Shown in pieces: positions 7,504 to 15,029 of a stretch of 64,000 nucleotides of DNA; the stretch's first letter is position 1; every line of letters begins with the position of its first letter. The DNA is from Chryseobacterium indologenes (GTDB lineage Bacteria; Bacteroidota; Bacteroidia; Flavobacteriales; Weeksellaceae). The notes below the pieces were generated by a model. The model saw only the letters and a list, made by a program, of their open reading frames with translations. It was not told the DNA's origin and searched no databases. The position numbers were made by a program, and so were the translations under genes. The stretch covers positions 186,001-250,000 of the forward strand of contig CP065590.1 in the NCBI GenBank assembly GCA_016025055.1, given 5' to 3'.

Positions 7504-8233
7504 AGCAATATATTTTTAAGGGTTAATTTATGGGGCATTAGCACCTCTATTGGAAAAATCGTTCCCTGTTTTATCAGCCTTTTCCATAGTGTCACGGAAT
7601 TTTCTTTGCTCTGTCCTCCTGTAACAAGGGCATGGCTAAAATAACTGTGGAAGAAATAGTGTTCCCATGCTTTCATAAAATCCTCTACCGAAGTCGTATT
7701 TTTAATGTCTATTTTTATTGTTCCCAAACATACTTTTCCGTCAGCGTATATATTGAAAAAGGGCAATGGTAAAGCTGTGACTTTAAAGTTGGTCTTCTAT
7801 TGTTTTTAAGCGCAAATACCGTGAGACTGGATTTGCTAGCCTTCCACAGCATAGGCGGAACATAGGCTTTGCCGTTTGGAATCCCTAGACTTTCGACAAA
7901 AAACAGTTCTCTTTGCTGTGCTTTGGTATGCCAGATCACTGTTCCTTTTTCGGTGTTCGGGTCAAGGCTCAAAACATTGCTCGGAAGGACAGATTTAGGT
8001 TTTAAAAATGCGCTTTCTTTTTCGTGTTCGAGCATTAGCGTTTTCGCCAGAATATCGGCTTCCATCACTGTCAGGGGATGGGCGTTTATCGGGTTTCCGT
8101 TACCGTCCATATCAAAATGTTCTACATATACATCAGGGTCAAGTCCCTGTGATTCATAAAGCACCAATGCACATTTGGGATAATAAAGCTTATTGTCAAA
8201 ATCCTGCGTAATGTCTATGTTATTGTTTTTCAT
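7500..8233 (-). CDS. PRTRC system protein B (frameshifted)
   Basis: The frame breaks at an A5 run on the plus strand (7756-7760). Adding one base joins QLYHCPF to FNIYADGKVCLG and yields 244 residues, close to the usual length of PRTRC protein B. The N-terminal part contains YPKCALVLYESQG and the C-terminal part the conserved PFFNIYADGKVCLG block. Its biochemical role is unknown. It overlaps ThiF by 4 bp downstream and the next upstream gene by 14 bp, which supports one operon. The break is probably a sequencing error, as for several other genes here. Confidence 0.82.
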
Positions 8234-9185
8234 CGCTCAATTGTCTATAATCGTAAATTAAATCAGTAAGGTCATGCAATAGTTCAAAGAGCCTTTCCTC
8301 AAATGCAAGGTCTTTAGTTTCATTTTTCTGTCCGTCAAAACATTGGATCAGGGCAGGTTCCTGCGTTTCACTGTATTCCTGAAACTGGTTATTGACGGAT
8401 TCAAATACGGTTTCTGCGAGCCAACCTTTATTATCGGCATAGAAAGAAATATATTTTTCCATCGGAATGATCTGATCTTCCAAATATTCTTCATCCTCAT
8501 CGAACATACTACTGGCATTGCGAAAAATACTGGCATCGGGATATTCACGGTAAATTGCCAGTGTTTTTTGTGCCAAGATCAAACAATTGGTATCAAAATC
8601 ATCTTTGGCATCGAAATGGGCAATCCGCTGATCGAAAAAAGTGAGGTTCTCACGGTTGTAAATTTTCTGTTCAATTTTATCTCCCACCCATTCCGCAATC
8701 TCGATTTCGCTTACACGGTTGTCTTCTTCGTCTTCGTAGGGATCATCCATTATCCAGTCTTTCAATATTTCATACTCATAATATAAATAGCTTCCCTCCT
8801 GTCTGTAATAGGGTATATCAGCAATGTGATAGAGATAGGAAAACACGGATAATAAAAGATGCGCTGTTTTTTTCCGTTTTTTGTCATTAAGCATTCTGAA
8901 AAGCGGGATAACAGGAATGTAAAAGAGTGTCGCCCCTGTATCACAGCGTTCTTCGGAAACCACATAAAATTTATCATTTTCTTTTTTGAACCGCAAACTG
9001 TGAAAGTTCAGCACGTTCTTTTTTAGTTTCCCCTTTATGTCGGAAATTGCAAGATTGATATTGTAGGGAAATTTATAATTATCGGACTTGGCAAACGGTT
9101 CGATTTTGTAGTGTTCTGCCAGTCTTGAAAGTGACCTGAAAAAGTCACTTTCAAGTTTTGCAGAGGTTTCATTTACCTGATTCAT
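8220..9185 (-). CDS. Conserved PRTRC-cassette protein of unknown function
   Basis: I place the start at the ATG at 9185 (321 residues, MNQVNETSAKLE). A longer frame back to 9404 exists, but its first 73 residues overlap a more convincing small gene in another frame. The protein is acidic and soluble, with DDPYEDEEDN and DEDEEYLEDQ stretches and no motif I recognise. It sits between PRTRC protein B and protein C in one tightly packed operon. A perfect 12-bp inverted repeat lies inside its 5' end (9124-9155). Confidence 0.72.
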   Translation of the reverse strand: MNQVNETSAKLESDFFRSLSRLAEHYKIEPFAKSDNYKFPYNINLAISDIKGKLKKNVLNFHSLRFKKENDKFYVVSEERCDTGATLFYIPVIPLFRMLNDKKRKKTAHLLLSVFSYLYHIADIPYYRQEGSYLYYEYEILKDWIMDDPYEDEEDNRVSEIEIAEWVGDKIEQKIYNRENLTFFDQRIAHFDAKDDFDTNCLILAQKTLAIYREYPDASIFRNASSMFDEDEEYLEDQIIPMEKYISFYADNKGWLAETVFESVNNQFQEYSETQEPALIQCFDGQKNETKDLAFEERLFELLHDLTDLIYDYRQLSDEKQ

Positions 9186-9220
9186 TTCTGTTTGCCTGAA
9201 CTTAGGTAGAAATGTGCAGT

Positions 9221-9397
9221 TTAGTAAACCATTGGCAACATGGCAATCGGTACGGATTTCCTTCTGTCCCTGAAAATTTCCTGTGCATCTTTTGGTTTTT
9301 CCATCCATCGGGCGAACTCCGCAATCCTGCGGTGCAGGTTGGTTTCTCTTTCTTTGTCGGGAATTTTTATTGTTCCCGATATGATCTGTTTTCGCAT
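9221..9397 (-). CDS. Small basic protein in the PRTRC cassette
   Basis: An ATG at 9397 opens a 58-residue frame, MRKQIISGTIKIPDKERE to IAMLPMVY. It is rich in Arg, Lys and Glu, with the helical segment LHRRIAEFARWMEKPKDAQ. It fills the gap between protein C and the 321-residue gene and reads more like protein than the competing frame. No family is recognised. Confidence 0.5.
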   Translation of the reverse strand: MRKQIISGTIKIPDKERETNLHRRIAEFARWMEKPKDAQEIFRDRRKSVPIAMLPMVY

Positions 9398-9423
9398 TGT
9401 TCATTGTTTTAATTCTTTAATAA

Positions 9424-9642
9424 TTAACCCTTCGTACCCATCACACTTTCAAAAGTGTATACGACAGAATCATCCTTAATTACTGGCGCAGAAACCTTTG
9501 AAGTCGTCAAAATGGGATAAGTATTCGCATAAAAATTCATCACTGCATCCACGCCCCAACGTGGTTCGGGGTCGTCAAGGATTATTTTCAATCCCTTGTC
9601 CATGAGAACAAACACTCTCGCTAATTCAACGCTCAATAACAT
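9424..9642 (-). CDS. PRTRC system protein C
   Basis: This 72-residue protein matches the PRTRC protein C family. It has the conserved order RVFVL, LDDPEPRWGVDAV, FYANTYPILTTSKVSAP and VVYTFESVMGTKG, the last being the family signature end. The compact beta-rich build and C-terminal glycine resemble a ubiquitin-like fold. If so, the ThiF protein of this cassette could act on it, but that is inference. Length is normal. It lies 18 bp downstream of protein E. Confidence 0.87.
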   Translation of the reverse strand: MLLSVELARVFVLMDKGLKIILDDPEPRWGVDAVMNFYANTYPILTTSKVSAPVIKDDSVVYTFESVMGTKG

Positions 9643-9660
9643 ATTCTTTCAATTTTATTG

Positions 9661-10222
9661 TTAAACATTCACTTCTGCCAATGGCTCTTCATTTTGGTTC
9701 TGTGGTGAGGCAAAAAGATCACCTGCAAAGTGGGACTGATACAAATTTTGCTTCTGACCTATTGTTTCGGCATGGTCGGGATATTCGGAAGCCTTTGGTA
9801 ACGCAGTCCATGCTTCTTTGAATTTTCCCTCTTTTTCAAGTGCTTCGGCTTTCGCCATTGCATCGTTGTACTTTTTAATCTTCACATCCTTTTCCTTTTT
9901 CGCCTTGTCCGCTTTTTTCTTTCTCCATAGCGGACTGTTTTTTTGCTTCCTCCATCTGCTTCATAAAAGCTTCCATATTGGACATAAGCCCCGAAGCGGA
10001 TTCAATCGGTTTTTTGATATGTGAGAAAAATTCAGCGTCCAGTTCTTCTGCCGTTCCTTTGAGATTAAGTGGGGGGATTATATACTTTGCTTTATCTCCA
10101 CATCCGTCATTCTGCACCAAAATAGAGACAACTATTTTATCTTCTGTTGCTTTGGCAATCGTAAGCGTTACTTTGCTCTGCAAGTCCATTTTTGCTATCT
10201 GTTTAAAAAAATTCGCTTCCAT
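9661..10222 (-). CDS. PRTRC system protein E (frameshifted)
   Basis: The frame is broken at a T6 run on the plus strand (9913-9918). Removing one base restores SAMEKEKADKAKKEKDVKIKK and gives 186 residues. The N-terminal domain (about 1-95) holds VTLTIAKATEDKIVVSILVQ and PPLNLKGTAEELDAEFF, the typical PRTRC protein E core. A charged coiled-coil linker and a TPR-like segment (KKYNDAMAKAEALEKEGKFKEAW) follow. The function is unknown. It heads the recognisable PRTRC genes here. Confidence 0.83.
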
Positions 10223-10251
10223 AATATTGTTGTTTGTGAATATTGATTTAT

Positions 10252-10629
10252 TTATAATTGCCCGTATGGGGAAATGATTTCAGTCGGGTTATTGAGTTTA
10301 AATCTATCTATGAGAAGATTTGCAATTTCGTCCTCGGAATAACCCAGTTTTTTTAATCGCTTTTTATACCTTGCGAACCGTATAGCTTCCTCGTCCTTTC
10401 CTTTGAGGTCAAGTAAATGTGTTTTCCAGTTATAGATCGCATATAAAATACTTGAATAAGTCATGCAGGCGTATTGTTGTGCTTTTTCAGGGTCATTGTA
10501 GCTAAAACCGACTTCTATATATTTTGAAATAATTGTCAAATATTTATGTGATCGGCTTTTTCCGAACTTTCTTTCCATCATCAAAAATTCATTGAAAAGA
10601 AAGTCCATAAATTGATTGTCCTTGTCCAT
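10252..10629 (-). CDS. Hypothetical protein of the mobile-element module
   Basis: This 125-residue, mostly helical soluble protein contains the dense Lys/Arg segment FARYKKRLKKLGYSEDE. No family was recognised. It lies 3 bp downstream of the next gene on the same strand and 29 bp upstream of PRTRC protein E, so it belongs to the long minus-strand operon. Similar small genes fill the leading regions of Bacteroidota conjugative elements. Confidence 0.65.
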   Translation of the reverse strand: MDKDNQFMDFLFNEFLMMERKFGKSRSHKYLTIISKYIEVGFSYNDPEKAQQYACMTYSSILYAIYNWKTHLLDLKGKDEEAIRFARYKKRLKKLGYSEDEIANLLIDRFKLNNPTEIISPYGQL

Positions 10630-10632
10630 GAT

Positions 10633-10887
10633 TTACCGTGTGTAATTGTGTTTAGCATCTGAAATATTATCATCTTTGAGAAGCGGTCTATTTCCCTTTC
10701 CGTCACGGTCATAATTTATCTTGTAGCCGTTGCTCTGCACGATGCCTTCCAAAAGATTCCTTGCTCCTGTGGCATCCCAATCGTCTGTTGCCGTCATGTT
10801 CAGGCAATGCAAGCGTTCAAAATCCTTAACCATTCGGGCTATGATCGAAAGTGCCCGATATTCTGTTTTATCTGCTAGATTGCTCAT
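10633..10887 (-). CDS. Hypothetical protein of the mobile-element module
   Basis: This is an 84-residue protein with no recognisable domain. Visible blocks are LSIIARMVKDFERLH, DDWDATGARNLLEGIVQ and NYDRDGKGNRPLL. Its start overlaps the stop of the upstream 60-residue gene by 4 bp, and its stop is 3 bp before the next start, so it is translated in the operon. Confidence 0.65.
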   Translation of the reverse strand: MSNLADKTEYRALSIIARMVKDFERLHCLNMTATDDWDATGARNLLEGIVQSNGYKINYDRDGKGNRPLLKDDNISDAKHNYTR

Positions 10888-11066
10888 GATATTTTTGATT
10901 TTAGTTCCAAAAGTTTGTTGTAAACGTCAGTCCAGTATTTTTGCCTTACTTTATCGTAGGGTACAGGCGGAACATGGTGCATATCCTTAAATAGTTCCGC
11001 CTGCTGAATCGCTTTATCAAGATCGGTCACTGTTATTTCCAGACCGTTTAAATCCGTTATTTTCAT
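10884..11066 (-). CDS. Small hypothetical protein of the mobile-element module
   Basis: This 60-residue protein begins MKITDLNGLEITVTDLDKA and contains the helical YDKVRQKYWTDVYNKLLELK. The function is not recognised. Coupling by a 4-bp overlap with the following gene, and its compact globular look, support it being real. Confidence 0.65.
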   Translation of the reverse strand: MKITDLNGLEITVTDLDKAIQQAELFKDMHHVPPVPYDKVRQKYWTDVYNKLLELKSKIS

Positions 11067-11092
11067 TTTTAATTAATTATAGTTCAACCAGA

Positions 11093-11461
11093 TTAGAATC
11101 TGCCAAAATCCATTGGGTCTAAACAGATAGTTTTGAGAATACCGTTAGCATAGGTTGCCATGCCATATAGACAATTGCTTATTTCCTGATAGCCCAGTGT
11201 AAAATCAACATTATAATGCTTTGCTATCCGCACCACAGCTTGTATGTTGGGTGTCCATCTCGTTTCATATTCCACCATACCGTCATGGTTATAGCTTATA
11301 TAGCAGAAAAAATGATCTTCCGTACCGCCTAGAAAATCAGGCAGTTTTTCAAAATCTATCTGCTGTCCCATTTGTGCTATTGTGTTAAATAGGACTGTTA
11401 TCTGCTCGATAGCTCCGGGAGTTCCCACGAAGACAAGCGTGTTATTACACCAATTTGCCAT
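11093..11461 (-). CDS. Api92/DUF1281-like ferredoxin-fold protein
   Basis: This 122-residue protein starts MANWCNNTLVFVGTP, the hallmark N-terminus of the Api92-like/DUF1281 group, found on plasmids, phages and conjugative elements. Other blocks are FLGGTEDHFFCYISYN and ETRWTPNIQAVVRIAKHY, where a W-[ST]-P segment normally follows the second strand. The role is unknown. It is separated by 2 bp from the upstream gene in the same operon. Confidence 0.72.
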   Translation of the reverse strand: MANWCNNTLVFVGTPGAIEQITVLFNTIAQMGQQIDFEKLPDFLGGTEDHFFCYISYNHDGMVEYETRWTPNIQAVVRIAKHYNVDFTLGYQEISNCLYGMATYANGILKTICLDPMDFGRF

Positions 11462-11463
11462 GA

Positions 11464-11712
11464 TTACAAGAATTTTTTAAGGTTTTGGGCTTCCTTCCAA
11501 TTTTCTATTGCGAGGGGAAACCATTTTGCCGCCATCGTACAAAGAATGGCATGATAAATAATCTTCGCAGTTCTATAACTGTCCTGTGGTTCATCTTCAA
11601 AATCCAGTGCGCCACTGTTCACAGCCTTAAAGAAAAGTTCTTCAATTTCTTTTAGGGGTGGGTTTATGGTCATCAATGCTTTGAAATTTTCCGTTAATTC
11701 TGCCTGTGTCAT
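11464..11712 (-). CDS. Hypothetical protein of the mobile-element module
   Basis: This 82-residue, likely all-helical protein begins MTQAELTENFKALMTINPPL. It carries the acidic DFEDEPQDSYRTAKI segment and ends IENWKEAQNLKKFL. No family is recognised. It starts just after a hairpin element at 11726-11751 that also occurs near 12822. Confidence 0.62.
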   Translation of the reverse strand: MTQAELTENFKALMTINPPLKEIEELFFKAVNSGALDFEDEPQDSYRTAKIIYHAILCTMAAKWFPLAIENWKEAQNLKKFL

Positions 11713-11725
11713 TTTGCTTGTATTT

Positions 11726-11751
11726 ACAGGTGACTTTTCACAGTCACCTGT
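11726..11751 (-). repeat. Intergenic hairpin element, copy 1
   Basis: ACAGGTGAC pairs with GTCACCTGT across an 8-base loop, right after the stop codon of the upstream gene. The flank GTGGTTAAACTTTA is shared with copy 2 at 12822-12845, whose stem differs by a compensatory pair. There is no T-run, so it is not a standard terminator. Confidence 0.6.
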
Positions 11752-11760
11752 GGTTAAACT

Positions 11761-12180
11761 TTAATCTTCCGTATTTTCTGTAAATTCTATGGATACTATT
11801 TCTTTATCTCCGAACAGTAGTTCTATTGCCAGTTTCAGGCTATGGTGGGGATTTTCACACCCGACAAAGCGCACAAGGCAGTGCATCATAAAAATTGAAT
11901 TGTGTCCCCAAAAAAGATGTTCGGAAAATATTTTCGGGCTTCTGTGAAGCTGAACATTGAGCCTTTCCAATAGCTTTTCAATTTCTGCGATCAGGCTATA
12001 CCAATAATTCGCTGTTATCAGGCATTGGGGTGGCCAAGCCAGTTTAATATCTTCCTGCTTTTCCCGAAAATGGGTTATCTCCTTTTGAACAAAGCTGATA
12101 AGGTCTTTTAAATCTTTAGGGAATAATCGGGCTAGTACATAAGCCTTTTCTATATTGTTCATTTCGTCCAATGGTTTCAT
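11761..12180 (-). CDS. Hypothetical protein of the mobile-element module
   Basis: I place the start at the ATG at 12180 (139 residues, MKPLDEMNNIEKAYVLARLF). The longer frame to 12324 overlaps the upstream gene heavily. The protein looks all-helical, with KDLKDLISFVQKEITHFREK and a Trp-rich middle. No family is recognised. Its stop is directly followed by the hairpin element at 11726-11751. Confidence 0.65.
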   Translation of the reverse strand: MKPLDEMNNIEKAYVLARLFPKDLKDLISFVQKEITHFREKQEDIKLAWPPQCLITANYWYSLIAEIEKLLERLNVQLHRSPKIFSEHLFWGHNSIFMMHCLVRFVGCENPHHSLKLAIELLFGDKEIVSIEFTENTED

Positions 12181-12205
12181 TTTGATAAATTTTGATGTGT
12201 AAAAT

Positions 12206-12622
12206 TCAGTTCTGCGACCTGCGGTAAGTGCTTCGGTCAATGAAAGGTTCAATTCTGTATGCAACCCTTTTATTGACAAGATTTGCGTATTCAGTGGCTT
12301 TTTTCCTTGTTCGGAAAACCGCACCGTCTACTTTCCAAGTCACCTTATAATGCCTGATTGTAGAAGGCGATCTAAATGCGTAATAGTCTATCCATTTAAG
12401 TTCCTCGTCCCTGAACACCTTGACAGGATGGATATACAGCCCCTTTCCGTCAACATTCGGGTAATAGGTAGATGCCAATAATTTCTTCTCCCTGTCGAAG
12501 ATTTCAAAGCGTACAAAATCTTTGTCGTGCAGGATGATCCTGAATAATTCATCTACATTGAAATGTGCGTTCAGTAGCACATTTTCGTCGTACTTTTTGT
12601 ATGTTATTACGCCAATATTCAT
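12206..12622 (-). CDS. Hypothetical protein of the mobile-element module
   Basis: This 138-residue protein begins MNIGVITYKKYDENVLL. It has a beta-rich middle (FVRFEIFDREKKLLASTYY) and a basic C-terminus (RPFIDRST-like, ending YRRSQN). No domain was recognised. It lies between two other small genes with short gaps, consistent with operon membership. Confidence 0.62.
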   Translation of the reverse strand: MNIGVITYKKYDENVLLNAHFNVDELFRIILHDKDFVRFEIFDREKKLLASTYYPNVDGKGLYIHPVKVFRDEELKWIDYYAFRSPSTIRHYKVTWKVDGAVFRTRKKATEYANLVNKRVAYRIEPFIDRSTYRRSQN

Positions 12623-12633
12623 AGCGGTAAATT

Positions 12634-12807
12634 TTAAATGATTGATTTCTGACCGATTTTTTTAATCCTGATTATTGCCCCTATTGGACATCTTTCACAG
12701 GCCATTACCTGCTGAATTGCTCCCTGCTCTCCGCTGAGTGAGGTCACTTTGACCTTGAAAAAACCTGTATCATGTTTCAATGTTATTTTGAATGTTTCCA
12801 GTACCAT
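12634..12807 (-). CDS. Small hypothetical protein with a CxxC
   Basis: With the ATG at 12807 the product is 57 residues, MVLETFKITLKHDTGFFKVK to KIGQKSII. A single ACERCP motif could bind a metal, but a partner pair is missing. The alternative start at 12837 would lie inside the hairpin element at 12822-12845, so it is less likely. The function is unknown. Confidence 0.6.
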   Translation of the reverse strand: MVLETFKITLKHDTGFFKVKVTSLSGEQGAIQQVMACERCPIGAIIRIKKIGQKSII

Positions 12808-12821
12808 TTTTTTAGATTTAT

Positions 12822-12845
12822 AGGCGACTGCTTTCACAGTCGCCT
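12822..12845 (-). repeat. Intergenic hairpin element, copy 2
   Basis: AGGCGAC pairs with GTCGCCT across a 10-base loop just after the ardA stop. Compared with copy 1, one stem pair is changed from T-A to C-G, so pairing is kept. The flanking CACAGTC and CTGTGGTTAAACTTTA are identical in both copies. Confidence 0.6.
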
Positions 12846-12856
12846 GTGGTTAAACT

Positions 12857-13393
12857 TTAGTTATAGAATACGTGTCCGTCCTGGCTCCAATAGCTTCCGC
12901 AGAAAAGATCCCTTGCGTAGGCTTCATAATCAAAATACTCTTTCGCAAAATCGCTGAGATCTGAACGACCTTCTACCAGTTCCCGTGCAAAATCCTCCTC
13001 ACTGTCGTAATGGGCTACATAATCATCTTTAAAATCACTGATAAGCTCGTCAATGTCACTTTTGGAAAAGTCTTTGTGATCATTGTCACACCAGATTAAA
13101 AATGCTTCAAGATCGTTATCGTCAAGATTTCCGAGGGCTTCCAGTACTTCAAAAGTGTTTTCACATAACCATGATTCGCCTATTAAGCCTTTGGGTATAT
13201 GTTCGTAATCCTGAAACATAAACTCTGGGTCTTCCTCGTCACTGTGCAACTCGGCGCAGGCATCGTAAAACTCGCCCCTATCTGCATAATCGGACAGTTT
13301 TAGCCATTTTCCGAAAATTGACCCATCGTTATATTTAGCGTATGTTCCTACGTAAATACTAGCCTGTGTTATATCTATTTGAATTGTTGACAT
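12857..13393 (-). CDS. ardA: Antirestriction protein ArdA
   Basis: This 178-residue, very acidic protein matches the ArdA family, DNA mimics that inhibit type I restriction enzymes. The N-terminus has the signature ASIYVGTYAKYNDGSIFGKW, and the C-terminal part has FAKEYFDYEAYARDLF. The acidic residues mimic DNA phosphates. ArdA genes typically sit in the first-transferred region of conjugative elements, as does ssb just upstream here, which supports the leading-region interpretation. The normal family length is about 165-180 residues. Confidence 0.92.
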   Translation of the reverse strand: MSTIQIDITQASIYVGTYAKYNDGSIFGKWLKLSDYADRGEFYDACAELHSDEEDPEFMFQDYEHIPKGLIGESWLCENTFEVLEALGNLDDNDLEAFLIWCDNDHKDFSKSDIDELISDFKDDYVAHYDSEEDFARELVEGRSDLSDFAKEYFDYEAYARDLFCGSYWSQDGHVFYN

Positions 13394-13420
13394 GATGTTA
13401 AATTTTTGAAGGTTTAAAAA

Positions 13421-13693
13421 TTAGTTTGCACTTGCGACAAGCTGTTTTAATTTGGCTTTTACCGCCCTTGCAACCTCTCCGCGCCAAGTTGTCGCATTTG
13501 CAAGGAAATAATTGATTATCGAGCTTGCGGAATCTTCGTAATAGCTTTCATTTACGCTACTGAGTGAGTGCATTGCATCCAAATAAGGCACAGCCCCGAA
13601 ATAGACGTTTTTCCAGTCTTTTCTAACCAATAGGGCAATCTGTGCTATATTATCGGGTATCTGTACCCCTGTATTTTGGGCTGATTTTTTCAT
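13421..13693 (-). CDS. Hypothetical protein of the mobile-element module
   Basis: This is a 90-residue protein with the conserved-looking core VPYLDAMHSLSSVNESYYED and WRGEVARAVKAKLKQLV. Small proteins of this kind occur beside ssb and ardA in Bacteroidota conjugative elements; the function is unknown to me. It lies 24 bp downstream of the ssb stop and 27 bp upstream of ardA. Confidence 0.68.
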   Translation of the reverse strand: MKKSAQNTGVQIPDNIAQIALLVRKDWKNVYFGAVPYLDAMHSLSSVNESYYEDSASSIINYFLANATTWRGEVARAVKAKLKQLVASAN

Positions 13694-13717
13694 GATGAAT
13701 TTTAGATTTGCGTTGTT

Positions 13718-14120
13718 TTAAAATGGTAGATCATCGTCATTGTCCCCCGCAAATACGGATGTAGAGTTGCCAGTTTTTACAGTTTCCTTTTTTACTGTTT
13801 CTCCCCCTGTTTTCCATCCCCACCGTGAAAAACTATGTCTGTTACGTGAAAATTCAGTCCTGCCTTTAGGTTGCCTTCTTTGTCTATCCACGCTCTAGGG
13901 CTGACCCTTCCCGAAAGTTCTACAATAGTGCCTTTAGTCAGGTATGGGGCAATGTTTGGAGTTCTCCAGTAGGCACAGTCAAAAAAGTTGGCTGACTGAT
14001 TTTTTCGCCTTCTTTGTTTCGGAAGGTGTGCCTAATCGCTACGCCAAAATTTACTACCTCTTTGCCGTTTGAAGTTGTTCTAACTTCTGCTGTTCTTGTG
14101 ATTTTTGCGGTGATGTTCAT
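13718..14120 (-). CDS. ssb: Single-stranded DNA-binding protein (two frameshifts)
   Basis: The start MNITAKITRTAEVRTTSNGK and the tail GDNDDDLPF mark an SSB, whose acidic tip recruits repair and replication proteins. The frame is broken twice. At an A6 run (13981-13986) one base must be added to give QPTFFDCAYWRTPNIAPYL. At about 13810-13813 one more base is needed to reach the true tail. The repaired product has 134 residues, slightly short for an SSB. It heads the minus-strand module, downstream of the large inverted repeat at 14251-14319, and would coat incoming single strands during conjugation. Confidence 0.85.
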
Positions 14121-14250
14121 AACGTTTTGTTTTATTGTTTTACATTGCTTGTTATGTTCTTCCAGTCCTTCCGAGGCTCGGCCCCGATATTATTTTCAAA
14201 AGAAAAAAGGGAAAAAAGAAAGCAGACAAACAGATCATACAACTGCGTAG

Positions 14251-14319
14251 ACCAAGAGAAAAAATGATTTAATGGGGGGGGCCTTTGGGGGAAACCGTTC
14301 ATTCACTTTTTCTCTTGGT
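14251..14319. other. Long inverted repeat with G-rich loop, candidate oriT
   Basis: ACCAAGAGAAAAAATGA (14251-14267) pairs with TCACTTTTTCTCTTGGT (14303-14319) with one mismatch. The 35-base loop holds runs of eight and five or more G. It lies 130 bp upstream of ssb/ardA, where the origin of transfer sits in many plasmids. No relaxase gene is in the window, so the assignment is tentative. A smaller palindrome, CCGAGGCTCGG, is at 14171-14181. Confidence 0.4.
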
Positions 14320-15029
14320 GGGATGTGGGTCGGATGGATGAACTAACTTGGCTGCCTTTTTATCCTTTTCTTTGAAAATGATATTCATTGAATTTCTATG
14401 CATAAAAAAATCCGGATATTTAGTTGTCCGGACATCAGAGATTTGAAAGGCAGATGTTGGGAACTGTTTTGGGATCTGACTTACAATTTTCTGATCATGG
14501 GAAGCCAAAAGCTCTTTTATGGGACGGAAAGAAGCTGGGAGGTAAATGTGCTTTGGCGTGCGCGATGGGAAACATACAATAATGCGAGAGCGATTGAAGT
14601 GGATAGCCCACAGCTCAGCGAGGACTTGGAACAAAAAGCGCGGTCTCAATTTGACACGCCCCGATACGAAAAAGATCACGACAAGTCAGATCTTCCCCTT
14701 ATGCCTTCTGTCCCTATAATCTCAAAAAATTTAATTGGATCTTAAATGCGTTGTAAGTCGGCAAAATACAGCTATCACCATTGTATCTAACCCACTACAC
14801 TTGAATTACATTTTTTAATCTAAACAAAACATGACAAATCGATTACTTTTAAAATCAAAAAAGAATTGAAAAACACCTTTTAATTTATTTCTTTTGAATA
14901 CAAATAAACATGTCTCAATCATATTAAAAAATCAAAATATTTCGGGACAATTTGTTTTGTTAACCGTCTTAGATATAATCTTATGATGGACGAAAAATAA
15001 GCAGTTTAAATAACAATTATTAGATGTAG
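14320..15029. other. Gene-poor stretch upstream of the lipoprotein gene
   Basis: About 700 bp carry no convincing gene. Overlapping opposite-strand frames (14299-14679 minus and 14398-14745 plus) exist, but neither resembles a known protein. The last 250 bp are very AT-rich and probably contain the promoter of the lipoprotein gene. The junction may mark a change from the transfer module to cargo. Confidence 0.45.

Noticed and set aside
9186..9404. N-terminal extension of the 321-residue PRTRC gene
   Set aside because: It overlaps a more protein-like 58-residue frame on the same strand, and a good ATG lies at 9185.
14299..14745. Two overlapping opposite-strand frames of about 115-126 codons
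   Set aside because: Neither looks like a known protein, they exclude each other, and one overlaps the inverted repeat.
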